DNA of 64,000 bases from Leclercia adecarboxylata (GTDB lineage Bacteria > Pseudomonadota > Gammaproteobacteria > Enterobacterales > Enterobacteriaceae): contig LR590464.1 of assembly GCA_901472455.1 (NCBI GenBank), positions 1,984,001 to 2,048,000 on the forward strand, read 5' to 3'. This document shows, piece after piece, positions 19,020-28,498 of this stretch. Every line of letters starts with the position of its first letter. The first letter of the stretch is position 1. The notes beneath the pieces were generated by a model. It was not told the origin of the DNA. It saw nothing but the letters and a program-made list of their open reading frames with translations, and searched no databases. A program made the translations under genes and the position numbers.

Positions 19020-20264
19020 TTACTGGTCGCGCGCGGGCGCGAGGGAACTGGAACTGTTAATCGATAATTCAGCCGTTGCGGGTGTTTTACGGGAATTAAC
19101 CCAGCGGACGGAGAGCGGGGTCGCCAGCGCCGCGACGACAGACAGGGCGGCAATAAACAGATAACCGGACGACAGGTTAATGTGTTGCATCATCACCCCC
19201 ATGATCACCGGCCCGGCAAACATGCCGCAGGAGTAGATGGTCTGGAACAGCCCCATCCGCGTGGACTGTTCATCGGAGGTGGTGTTGACCACGCTCAGGG
19301 ACATAAAGGCCGCAAACGCCATCCCGAAGGAGAATCCGGCCAGAGCCTGTAACAGATAGATCAGATACAGATTGCTGGTGAAGGGGATGCCAAAGGTCGA
19401 CACCACCTGCAGCACAATGCCCAGCACCGCCGTTTTCATCAGACCCAGACGCTGATAGAACACGCTACTGCACAGGGCAATTGCCAGGGCATAGAAGATC
19501 AGATGGATATTGCTGAGCAGCGTTAAGATCCCGGCCCGCCCGCCCAGTTGCTCGGCGTAGATCGGCGTCAGCGTATCGCGGGTGGCAAAGGGCACCAGGA
19601 TGACGAGGGTGGCCAGAATACCAATCAACCACACCGAACGGTCGGCCAGCTGCACGCGCGCACCGGCGATACAGGCTTTCAGCGTCGGGGCTTTGACCGG
19701 GTCATGCACGTCGCGAATGCGGGTGGTCAGGATCAGCGCCACCAGCGCCGAGACGCAGGAGACGAAAAAGGCGATGTTGTTATTAAAATAGTGAATTAAC
19801 AGACCGCCGATGCAGTTGCCGAGGAACACCCCCAGCGGCCCGGCCAACGCCAGCAGCGCCACGGCGGCCGGCGCTTCTTTCTGGTCGAAGTAGCGAATAA
19901 ACAGGATGTTGTAGAGTACCCAGGTAGCCGCGGTCACCCCGTCTGCCGCTTTCGCCAGATACAGGGTAAGGGCGTTCGGCTCCAGCCAGGCAAGAGGCCA
20001 GGCGATGATCGGCAGAACCAGCGCGAACTGGATGAAGATTTTTCGACTCTTCACCACATCGGAAACAATCCCCAGCGGGAAGCGGATTAGCAGGGTCGCC
20101 AGACCGCTGGCCCCCATGATGATCCCCATCACCTGCGGCTCCATCCCCTGATTGATCATCATCGGGGCCAGAAACGCATCAATGCTATGAATACAGATAA
20201 AAAACAATACGCTGATGATAAAGAACAGCCGGGCTTCCGGTCGGCGTAACAGTGCTCGAAACAT
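19020..20264 (-). CDS. Major facilitator superfamily transporter
   Basis: 414 aa, intact, about 12 hydrophobic segments in two halves with the MFS loop 2-3 pattern (GLATLLIRFPLGIVSDVVKSRK). ATG 20264 (MFRALLRRPEARLFF) is chosen over an upstream in-frame ATG because AAGAGG lies 8 bases ahead. First gene of the minus-strand operon, 73 bases before the HisD-like gene, and directly downstream of the LacI operators. Most likely the substrate importer of the pathway. Confidence 0.85.
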   Translation of the reverse strand: MFRALLRRPEARLFFIISVLFFICIHSIDAFLAPMMINQGMEPQVMGIIMGASGLATLLIRFPLGIVSDVVKSRKIFIQFALVLPIIAWPLAWLEPNALTLYLAKAADGVTAATWVLYNILFIRYFDQKEAPAAVALLALAGPLGVFLGNCIGGLLIHYFNNNIAFFVSCVSALVALILTTRIRDVHDPVKAPTLKACIAGARVQLADRSVWLIGILATLVILVPFATRDTLTPIYAEQLGGRAGILTLLSNIHLIFYALAIALCSSVFYQRLGLMKTAVLGIVLQVVSTFGIPFTSNLYLIYLLQALAGFSFGMAFAAFMSLSVVNTTSDEQSTRMGLFQTIYSCGMFAGPVIMGVMMQHINLSSGYLFIAALSVVAALATPLSVRWVNSRKTPATAELSINSSSSLAPARDQ

Positions 20265-20381
20265 GGTTGTGAACCTCTTAAAAAGTAATGGGTTATAACC
20301 AGCCAAGTACAACCTTTTACCGGCTCACTCCTTTTGGATACTGCCCAATCTGCCCGGTACCATGACGGTGTGAAAACTGCG

Positions 20382-20397
20382 CTGCATACGTATTCAA
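20382..20397. promoter_or_regulatory. LacI-family operator O1
   Basis: CTGCATACGTATTCAA, 16-bp palindrome with central CG, 6 of 8 positions symmetric. It shares the TGCATACG core with the second site 89 bases away. It lies 118 bases ahead of the MFS transporter start, and LacI/GalR-family regulators typically bind such sites. Confidence 0.6.
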
Positions 20398-20470
20398 AAA
20401 TTGAAGTACGAAAAGGTTTCAATTTTGTAAAGGCTGTTTGTCACCATTGTGAAAAAAATAATTCTGGCTG

Positions 20471-20486
20471 TTGCATACGCATGCAA
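20471..20486. promoter_or_regulatory. LacI-family operator O2 overlapping a -35
   Basis: TTGCATACGCATGCAA, 16-bp palindrome with central CG, 7 of 8 positions symmetric. Its left half TTGCAT could also be the -35 of the LacI gene promoter (with TAAGTATAAA at 20496-20505 as -10), which would give autoregulation. Confidence 0.65.
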
Positions 20487-20617
20487 AAGATGGTGTAAGT
20501 ATAAAAAGTACCCGCTTCCTGAGGCACCGTTTTGCGGGGAACAGGGCGGCTGTTCGGTTTAACGGTCTTGAATCTGTGCCAGAATGGGGAAGCGAAAGGG
20601 ATAAGGAACACAGAGTA

Positions 20618-21687
20618 ATGAAACGTAAGACTTTTACAGCGGTGACCTCACAACAGGTGGCGCAACTGGCGGGCGTATCACAGTCGGCAGTCTCCCGCAC
20701 CTTCACGCCCGGGGCGAGCATTTCACCGGCCACCCGTGAGAAAGTGCTGAAGGCGGCGCGGGAGCTGGGTTACCGGCCAAACGCCATAGCGCGTTCGCTC
20801 AACACCGCCCGCTCGCGGATCATCGGCGTAGTGATCTCCTACTTTGATAACCAGTTTTACCCGCAGGTGCTGGAGGCGCTGGCGCAAAAGCTGGACACGC
20901 TGAATTATCACCTGCTGCTGTTTGTCGGCGATCGGGAAGGAAACGTTGACCGCATTTTCGACCAGATCATGCAGTACCGTGTGGATGGGATTGTGCTGGC
21001 CTCGTGACGCTGTCGCTGGATCTGTCGGAGGAGTGTCTGGCTGCGGGCATCCCGGTGGTGCTGTTTAACCGCAGCGAAGAGAGCGGCATGGCCTCGAGCG
21101 TTAACAGCAATAACGAGGCGGCCGCCCGGCAGATTGCCGAATTTTTACTGGCGGCAGGTCATCAGCGGTTTGCTTACGTGGGCGGCGTGGCGGATTCGTC
21201 CGTCAACCTGGCCCGTCAACGGGGGTATCTGGCCGCTCTGCAGGAGCAGGGGGTGGAGGACGTCCGGGTGGTTAATGGTAACTACGATGCGCACCAGACC
21301 GCCCGCGCGGCTTACGCGCTCTTTTCTGCCTCGCCCGCACCGGATGCGATCTTTGTCGCCAACGACCATATGGCCGTTATCGTGATGGACGTGGCGCGTT
21401 ACGAGTTTGGCCTGCGCATCCCGGAGGATGTCTCCATCATTGGCTATGACGATATCGGCCCGTCCGGCTGGGCCTCATATGCCTTAACGTCGGCCTCGCA
21501 GCCGGTAGAGGCGATGGTTGCCGCCACGGTGGATCTCCTGCTGAAGCAGATCGACAGCGGCACTATTGAACCCGAACAGGTTATCGTCCCGGGCCGGCTG
21601 GTGGTTCGCCACTCAGCGCGCCGCCCGCATAGGGGCACTATCGACGCAGAGGGTAATTACGTGTTCCAGACCCAGGAGGACAAATGA
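20618..21687 (+). CDS. LacI-family transcriptional regulator (one apparent frameshift)
   Basis: 356 aa after correction of one missing G near 21004. The N-terminal helix-turn-helix is TSQQVAQLAGVSQSAVSRTF (residues about 8-27) followed by the hinge RPNAIARSLNTARSRIIGVV. The C-terminal periplasmic-binding-like ligand domain carries PDAIFVANDHMAVIVMDVAR, IPEDVSIIGYDDI and a T-S-x-x-Q motif near TSASQPVEAM. Divergent from the MFS operon with two palindromic operators between; overlaps the next gene in an ATGA. It is the likely sensor of the substrate. Confidence 0.9.
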
Positions 21688-22628
21688 GCAGATTGCCAGG
21701 GTTCAGCCCCCAGTTCGACTCCATTCAACAGTTTATTCGCACCCTGACGCACGTGGTCTGGGAGCAGAAGGACATTGGTCAACTGGCTGACTTTTACGCC
21801 ACGCCGGTGGTCTTTATCACCCCGGAGAAACAGCTCACCGATCTGCCGCAGTTTATGCGCCTGACGCTGGAGGCGATGCACAGCTTCCCCCAGCGCACCG
21901 TGCTAACGGAAGACATCCTGGCGACGCAAAACCCAGGCGATGAGCATTACGCCGCCCAGCGAACCATCGCCTGTATTCGCCATCAGGGAGAGGGCTTCTT
22001 TGGCCCGCCGACCGGGAAAACCGTCTGGGTGCGCACCTGGGCAGATCGTATTTGCGCCGAAGGGGCAGTGCGCCAGGAGTGGCTGCTGCAGGACCGGGCG
22101 GCAATAGTGGCGCAGCTGGGGCTTAACGTGCAGGAGTTTGCCCGCAACCTGGGTGTTATGCAGAATCAACTGGGGATTGCCCGCGAAAGCGCCGAAACGC
22201 TCGACGCCCGCTGGGCGGGTGGGCCGGAAGGTGATGATGTTGAGGGGCCTGTCGCCGGCGTGGTGGAGCGTTATCTGAACATGTGGGCGGGAGGCAACAG
22301 TGGTACCGTGCCGGGCCTGTACCATCCTGCCGCCACGCTGTATGCGCCTGGGCACAGCATCGGCACCGGAGAGCAGGAGATCGCCGCGCTGCTGTCAGGC
22401 TATCGGGCATCCTTTGCGGACAGCGAAGTGCAGCTACACCATTTGATCGTGCGCCGGGATCCCAACGAGCCGGTGCGCATTTCGCTGCGCTGGTCGCTCC
22501 TGACCTGGCACGACGGCTACGGTAAATTTGGCGTGCCAACCCGTAAACCGGTCTCCATTACCGGTATCAGCCAGCTTGAATTACGCGATGGTTTAATTAT
22601 TCGCGAATATCTGGGTATGATGAATTAG
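21684..22628 (+). CDS. Double SnoaL-like (NTF2-fold) protein 1
   Basis: 314 aa, intact. Two successive SnoaL/NTF2-like repeats: residues about 10-130 (IQQFIRTLTHVVWEQKD, FYATPVVFITPEK, EWLLQDRAAIVAQLGL) and about 190-314 (VVERYLNMWAGGN, LYHPAATLYAPGH, SLLTWHDGYGKFG, GLIIREYLGMMN). Single SnoaL domains act as cyclases, isomerases, dehydratases or binding proteins. Its start overlaps the LacI stop, so it is translationally coupled to the regulator. Function unknown. Its paralogue lies downstream. Confidence 0.7.
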   Translation: MSRLPGFSPQFDSIQQFIRTLTHVVWEQKDIGQLADFYATPVVFITPEKQLTDLPQFMRLTLEAMHSFPQRTVLTEDILATQNPGDEHYAAQRTIACIRHQGEGFFGPPTGKTVWVRTWADRICAEGAVRQEWLLQDRAAIVAQLGLNVQEFARNLGVMQNQLGIARESAETLDARWAGGPEGDDVEGPVAGVVERYLNMWAGGNSGTVPGLYHPAATLYAPGHSIGTGEQEIAALLSGYRASFADSEVQLHHLIVRRDPNEPVRISLRWSLLTWHDGYGKFGVPTRKPVSITGISQLELRDGLIIREYLGMMN

Positions 22629-22653
22629 CTATCTGTCACAAATCGTTAATTAA

Positions 22654-22722
22654 GCGGAGGTAAGTCTCCGCACTCTTTCTTATCTGAACGTGTGTTAAAT
22701 CCGCCGCAATATTTATTGCGGC
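22654..22722 (+). promoter_or_regulatory. Two inverted repeats in the 155-base gap
   Basis: GCGGAG / CTCCGC (22654-22671) followed by a T-rich stretch may be a terminator. GCCGCAATA / TATTGCGGC (22703-22722) is a perfect 20-bp palindrome with a two-base centre and could be an operator or a second hairpin. It does not resemble the LacI-type operators upstream. Confidence 0.4.
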
Positions 22723-22783
22723 TCACTTCTCCATCCATTTCGGGTGCGGATCGTATTGTCTGAAAACAGAAGCAGGAGAACGC

Positions 22784-23916
22784 ATGTCTTCAACCGAAGC
22801 AACAAATAAAGCTCCAGCCGTACCTGAGAAAAAATAATAAACTTATCCGCGAAGAACCCGTATTACAGTTGAGCGCCGGACTTTATCGATTTAGTGCCGG
22901 AGAAACGCCAGCGCGTACAATCATTACGGGGTTCGATGATTGTTATACCGATATTGTCGATTACATCGTGCGTTGCACCCATAAAATATGGGATGAACGC
23001 GACGTGGGGTTAATTTATACCCACTATACGCACAACTGCGTCTTATATAACGCGCTGGGCACGCTCTATACCCGCGAGCAGGTGTGCAGGATACGCTTCA
23101 GCGCCTGGTGCGTTCCCGGAACGCCGCGGCATGGCGACACAGGTTATCTGGAACGGCAACGACGTCGATGGCTCTATAACCTCGCACCTGGTGACCGGCA
23201 GCGGCCGCCATACGCAGTTCAGCCATTTAGGTAAACCGACCAACCGCACCTTCGTTACCCGCACCGTGGCCGACTGCATGATCCACGAAAACAAAATCTA
23301 CCGGGAGTGGGTGGTGAGCGACAACATGTCGCTGATGAAGCAGCTGGGGCTGAACACCGACGAGATTGCCTTCAACATGGCGAAGGAGCAGTTTGACAAG
23401 GGCTTTCGCGTCACCGACATCGGCGAAAATGCCGCATGCTGGGCAGTATCCCCCGGAAATGGTCTGTGATGTCTCCATTGCCCATACCGATACCGAAGAG
23501 CAGTGCCTGCGCTGGCTGCACGAAATCTACAACCGCCGGATGCTGGCAAGATCAAAGAGGTCTATGCGCCGAACGTCCAGTGGCACGGTCCGCTGATGAA
23601 AGAGCTGTACGGCACGGCTTCCGTGACGCACCAGACGCTGGCGCTGATCGGCATGATCCCTGACGGCGCCTGGCTGCCGCAGCATATCTGCTCCAACCCG
23701 TGCGATGAGGGCGGCACCAAAGTGGCGGTTCGCTGGATCATTGAGGGCCACCACCTGGGCTATGGCGAGCTGGGTAAACCGACCGGCGAACGCCTGTTCG
23801 TGATGGGCATGTCTCACTACCACATTATCAACGGCAAAATCGTCGATGAGTGGGTAATTTACGATCACCTGGCGCTGCTGGCGCAAATCAAACTGGGTCA
23901 AATGGAGGAAGCGTAA
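22784..23916 (+). CDS. Double SnoaL-like protein 2 (several apparent indels)
   Basis: About 375 aa after correction. ATG 22784 (MSSTEATNKAPAVPEK) has AGCAGGAG ahead. Two NTF2-like halves: residues about 35-200 (DIVDYIVRCTHKIWDERDVG, IYTHYTHNCVLYNALG, TVADCMIHENKIYREWVVSD) and about 230-375 (CLRWLHEIYNRRMLGKIKEV, YAPNVQWHGP, HHLGYGELGKPTGERL, HYHIINGKIVDEWVIYDHLA). Frame changes near 22840, 23085, 23430 and 23545. Its stop and the next gene's ATG overlap as TAATG. The pattern resembles gene 1 of this pair, so the two probably arose by duplication. Role unknown. Confidence 0.7.
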
Positions 23917-25227
23917 TGTCTGTACAGTCAATTGTTGACCAGGTGAGCTGGATCAAACGTCCTCAGGGGCAGGATGCCCAGGCCGACCGGTCGTTAACCG
24001 ACACGGTAAGCGCCATTATTGAACGTGTTAAAGCTGAGGGCGACGAGGCGCTGAAAGCTTTCTCACAGCAGTTTGATAAGGTGGTTCCGGCGCAGTTTGA
24101 AGTCACCGCCCACGAGATCGAAACGGCGCTCAGCGAGATGGACCCCCAGACCCGCCGGGACAGCGAATTTGCTATCCAGCAGGTGCGCCGCTTTGCTGAG
24201 GCCCAGCTCGCCACCATACAGCCGCTGGAGGTTGAAACCCTGCCAGGCGTCCATCTCGGGCACCGCATTATTCCCGTCCAGACGGTGGGATGTTATGTGC
24301 CAGGGGGCCGCTACCCGATCCTCTCCGCGCCGGTAATGTCGATTGTGCCTGCCACGGTCGCCGGATGTGAACAGATTATCGCCTGTCTGCCGCCCGGGGC
24401 GCACCCGGCGATGATTGCGGTCTGCCATCTCGCAGGCGCACATCGGATCTTTAAAATTGGCGGCGCGCAGGCAATCGCTGCTATGGCCTGGGGAACCGAG
24501 AGCGTGCCGGTGGTGGATAAAATCGTCGGGCCGGGTAACGCCTTTGTCAACGAGGCCAAGCGCCAGGTCTTTGGCAAGGTGGGGATTGATGCCCTGGCCG
24601 GGCCGAGCGAGATCTTTACCATCGCCGACGACAGCGCCGATGCGCGCATTATCGCGCCGATCTGCTGGGCTCAGGCCGAGCATGATGTCCACACCCGCGT
24701 GGGCTGGCGACCACCAGCCAGTCGATTGCCGAGGGCGTGCTTGCGGAAATCGAACGCCAGCTGACATCACTGCCTACCGCCGTCACCGCGGGCGAGGCCT
24801 GGCGTCGCCAGGGGCGAAATTGTGGTCTGCGACAGCGAAGAGCAGCTGATTGCTTTTGCCGATTATATGGCGACCGAGCATCTGCAGGTGCATACCCGGG
24901 ATCCACACGGCACGGCATCGAAAATCCGCAACTACGGATCGCTGTTTATCGGGCAGAATGCGAGCGTGGTGTTCTCAGACCAAATGCTGCGGCACCAACC
25001 ATACCCTGCCGACCATGGCGGCGGCGCGTTATACCGGTGGGTTGTGGGTGGGGGCTTACGTTAAAATCTGTACCCACCAGTGGATCGACGAGCAGGGTAT
25101 TGCCGCGATTGCGGAACCGGCGATTCGCCAGAGCCGTACCGAGGGGATGCAGGGGCACCGTCGTGCCGCAGAGATCCGTCTGCGCCCGCACGATCTTGAT
25201 GCCATCACCTCCGGGCTGCGGGACTAA
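23916..25227 (+). CDS. Histidinol-dehydrogenase-family dehydrogenase 2 (several apparent indels)
   Basis: Paralogue of the minus-strand enzyme. Motifs: [63 protein letters not shown] (catalytic Glu-His), [19 protein letters not shown] and a late zinc His in EGMQGHRRAA. Frameshifts near 24655, 24700, 24815 and 24990; corrected length about 435 aa. Translationally coupled to the SnoaL gene upstream. Presence of two complete HisD-like enzymes in one pathway suggests two different alcohol substrates or stereoisomers. Confidence 0.83.
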
Positions 25228-25293
25228 ATGCAACGGGAGGTCGGGCGCGGGCCTGGCCTCCGGCATGGCGGCGTTGAACAGGAAGAGAACCCT

Positions 25294-26606
25294 ATGCAAA
25301 AATGCGGCTGATACCACCCGAGGACTGTGTTGAGGAAATAACCCGGCGGCTGGCCATTATTGACGCGCACCCGCAGTTGAATGCCATTCTCGGGGTGAAC
25401 CCGGTGGCCTGGCTGAGGCGGCAGCGAGCCAGAAACTGCGGCGTCGCGGCCAGCTTACCGGGCCTCTGCACGGCGTGCCGGTGATCGTGAAAGATAACAT
25501 TGCCTGCGCCGGGCTGCCCCTGACGCTGGGTTGCGCCTCGCTGGCTCAGCTGCGGGCGACCACCGATGCCCTGGTGGTCCGTCGCCTGCGCGAAGCCGGG
25601 GCGATTATTCTGGCCCGGGCGAATATGTCTGAGTTTGCCTTTGACGTCCGCTCCCGCAGCTCGCTGGGGGGCGACGTGCGCCACCCGCGGTTTCCGGCCA
25701 TTACCGCAGGCGGCTCCAGCGGAGGCAGCGCTGCGGCGGTGGCGGCCGGGATGGCGGAAGGGGCGCTGGGCACCGATACGGGCGGATCGATCCGTATTCC
25801 CTGTAGCTATACCGGGCTGGTGGGGTTAAGGCCGCGGGTGCGCAGGGCGCAGATGCAGGGCATTGCCCCCCTCTCCCTGAGTAAAGATACGGTGGGGCCG
25901 ATGGTGCACAACGTGCAGGACGCGGCCCTGCTGCATGCGATCATCCATGGTCAGACGTCGGGGGCCGTTACACCGTTGTCGCTGAAAGGCGTGCGCTTGG
26001 GAGTGATCCGTGCTCTGGAGGGAGAGGACCCTGAACAACTGGCGTCTGGTATGACGCCATCGCAACCCTGAGACGGCACGGCGCCACCGTCGTCAACGTT
26101 GCCCTGCCAATCCTGCCTGAAGTGGCCCGAGCCACATGCCTGAGCCTGTATGAGTTTCGCGTGGCGTTTGACGCCTGGTTACAGCAGCATCCGGGCGCAC
26201 CCGCGGATCTGAACGCGATTATCGCCTCGGGGCAGTTTTTTGCCGGAATTCATGCCGCTTCTGACGCAGATGATCGCCAGCGAAAGGTTAAAAACGCCCC
26301 AGTGGCTGGCCGGACGGCAGCTGCGGCGTCGGCTGCGCCAGACCCTGGGCCTGCTGGCGGAGCAGGGGCGGACTCGACGGTTTTCTCTATCCGACGGTAG
26401 GCCGGGTCCCGGTAAGCCTTGAGAAAATGCCGCCCGGCTGTGCGCCTGAGCTGGCGGCCATCAGCGGATTCGCCGCTATCACGCTTCCCTGCGGCACAAC
26501 ACGAACCGGCTTTCCCGTGGGACTGGAAATTCTTTCCCCCGCCGGGGAGGAATCAGCGCTGCTGGCGCTGGCAGCCGCCTGCGAAACCGCGTTTACTCTG
26601 CCGTAA
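25294..26606 (+). CDS. Amidase-signature hydrolase (several apparent indels)
   Basis: Amidase-signature family (GatA-like), about 435 aa after correction. The Ser-cisSer-Lys triad is visible: Lys in VIVKDNIACAG (about residue 66), Ser in AGGSSGGSAAAVAAG and Ser in GTDTGGSIRIP. Adding one A in the A-run at 25298-25302 joins ATG 25294 to the coding frame (MQKMRLIPP), and GGAAGAGAA lies 6 bases ahead. Frameshifts also near 25412, 26050, 26250 and 26380. It ends FTLP-stop overlapping the 3' end of ydhS by 14 bases, tail to tail. It should hydrolyse an amide of the pathway substrate. Confidence 0.8.
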
Positions 26607-28200
26607 AGGGCAGCCGTCTGCGCACGCGCGAGGCGGGTTGCACCGCGGCTTTAGCCATTGCCTCACCGATTTCGGCGCACACCACCAGTCCCTGCACAAA
26701 GGGGCGATCGTGCATCAGGTACGGCAGAGCGCCGAAGGCAATTTTTCCGCGCAGGTAGTCAGGGGCGAGCAGGGTGTAATCGTCGCCCACCTCGGGGATA
26801 TCTTCTCCGGCAGACTCCAGCTGGTGGCGCAGGACGGGAACGGCAGGTCTTTCGTTTTGAGCGGTTGCTGCCCGCGCGCATCAATAAACACATCGAAGTA
26901 CCAGGCTTTACCCTGGGCATGGATCACCGTCCGGTCCTCTTTTAAGGCCAGTTCATAATCGGGACCCAGGGTAAGAATGCTGATAATGCCGGCTTCGCGC
27001 AGGGCCAGCAGTCTGCGGATCGACTGGGACGGGATTGCCGCATAGTTGTCGATGAAAATACGCGCCAGACCCGACTTAAAGCGCTCTCTGTCCTGTTCAG
27101 TCAGGTGGGGCACAATTTTCTCAACGGCCTCGTGCAACCGCAGGATCGTATAGCGCCACGGCACCGTGCGTTTGTCGCGCTTGTTGCGTTCCACTTCATC
27201 AAGATTTGAGACCGCCCAGCGGAACGGGCCGTGTTTTTCTCTGTCGGCAAACCAGGCCTCACGAATACTAATCGGCCGTGAGGGAGTGCAATGCCACCGC
27301 CTCGCTCCACTGCGGGTCAGCGTTCTGCAATTCGGCCACGATAAGATCAAAGATGCGGTCGAGCAGACCCTCCGAACCCTGTGCGATAGCAGCGTCTATC
27401 GCCGTTTCCGTGGCGATGGTTAATGGCTCGTAAGGGATTGGGCAGTAAAAGTCGGCTTCAGGCAGATACCCGAACGGGACATCAGCACGATCTTCAACGC
27501 CTCGCTGCCTTCATCCAGCTGGTAATGGATCTGTTCATTATCGGTCTCAATGAATTTGCCATGCTGGACGGCGACAGCCATTGCCGCGTCCAGGCCACTC
27601 AGCGAGGTGCCATAATCCCCACGTTGCAGGCGCGAATGTCGGCCTCCATCAGCCCGGACCAGGGGCTGGGAAGTAGGAACGCGACGTGGTGTCTCATCAG
27701 GCCAGACGTGCCCGGTGGCGATAACGGCCAGATCGAACAGCTTCGGTGCGGCGTCATCGTCAGTCAAAATATTGACCCCGTCAGGGGTGGCTTCCACGTC
27801 GGTAACCTGACAGGACTCGCGCACCTCGACGTCGAAACCCGCTTTTTTCGCCTGCTCCACAAGAAGCAAAAACTGGATCGCGAAAATACTCCCCCAGCAG
27901 AATGCGCGGCAGGAACTGGCGCACGTGCAGGGTCGATTTCTCCACGCCGTAGCGCGCCAGATGCGCATCGTCCTGGCTGCGCAGCCAGTCAATGTAAGTG
28001 GAAAAAATAGGCGGGATTTCAATGCTGGCAATATTGGCCAGCATCAGTCTTGAATTGTCTTCGTCGCTGTAGGGCATGCCGACGCCCGCTTTTTCAGTCT
28101 GCTCATAAACGGTGATGCAAAGCGGCGTCCGTTGGTTCAGTAGCGAGAAAAACGTATAAATGCCGGTCGGCCCTGCGCCGATAATTGCGATCCTTTTCAT
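26593..28200 (-). CDS. ydhS: YdhS, FAD/NAD(P)-binding protein (several apparent indels)
   Basis: Matches E. coli YdhS along its length (about 534 aa): N-terminal dinucleotide-binding motif IAIIGAGPTGIYTF, DLAVIATGHVWPDE in the middle and the C-terminus FGALPYLMHDRPFVQGL, ASRVRRRL. Frameshifts near 27880, 27660, 27430, 27290 and 26805. It belongs to the FAD-NAD(P)-binding (HI0933/FAD_NAD_binding_9-like) group with no proven reaction. In E. coli it lies between ydhT and ydhR; here its neighbours are the amidase and the molybdoenzyme operon, so it marks the backbone between two accessory blocks. Confidence 0.88.
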
Positions 28201-28429
28201 CAGTGCTTACCCTTTTTTGCCTGCCTGCAGCGTTGCCTCAGGCACACATATTATTAATCCATGAAAAATAAGTGTGGATGAAAACGCAAAATGAGCAAAC
28301 CGGCAGCACAGGGATACCTCTAAATCATTAGTTTTATGAATGTGTATCTAAGGTGGTATTCATGTACTCGATTGTTTTAGTTGAATTAAAGTAAAAATAA
28401 CGCATCTGGCGAGCAGCACTTTTTCTCTA

Positions 28430-28443
28430 TTGATTCATATCAA
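28430..28443 (+). promoter_or_regulatory. FNR box upstream of the molybdoenzyme operon
   Basis: TTGATTCATATCAA is a perfect match to the FNR consensus TTGAT-N4-ATCAA. Its centre is 62 bases ahead of the ATG. A class II FNR promoter (-41.5) would start near 28478, with AAGAAT (28466-28471) as a weak -10. Expected effect: anaerobic activation. The rest of the 298-base gap between ydhS and the operon shows no gene. Confidence 0.8.
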
Positions 28444-28498
28444 TTACCAAATTGGGGTTATAGGGAAGAATGCACCTCTTTTTTTGAGAGGGAACAAC

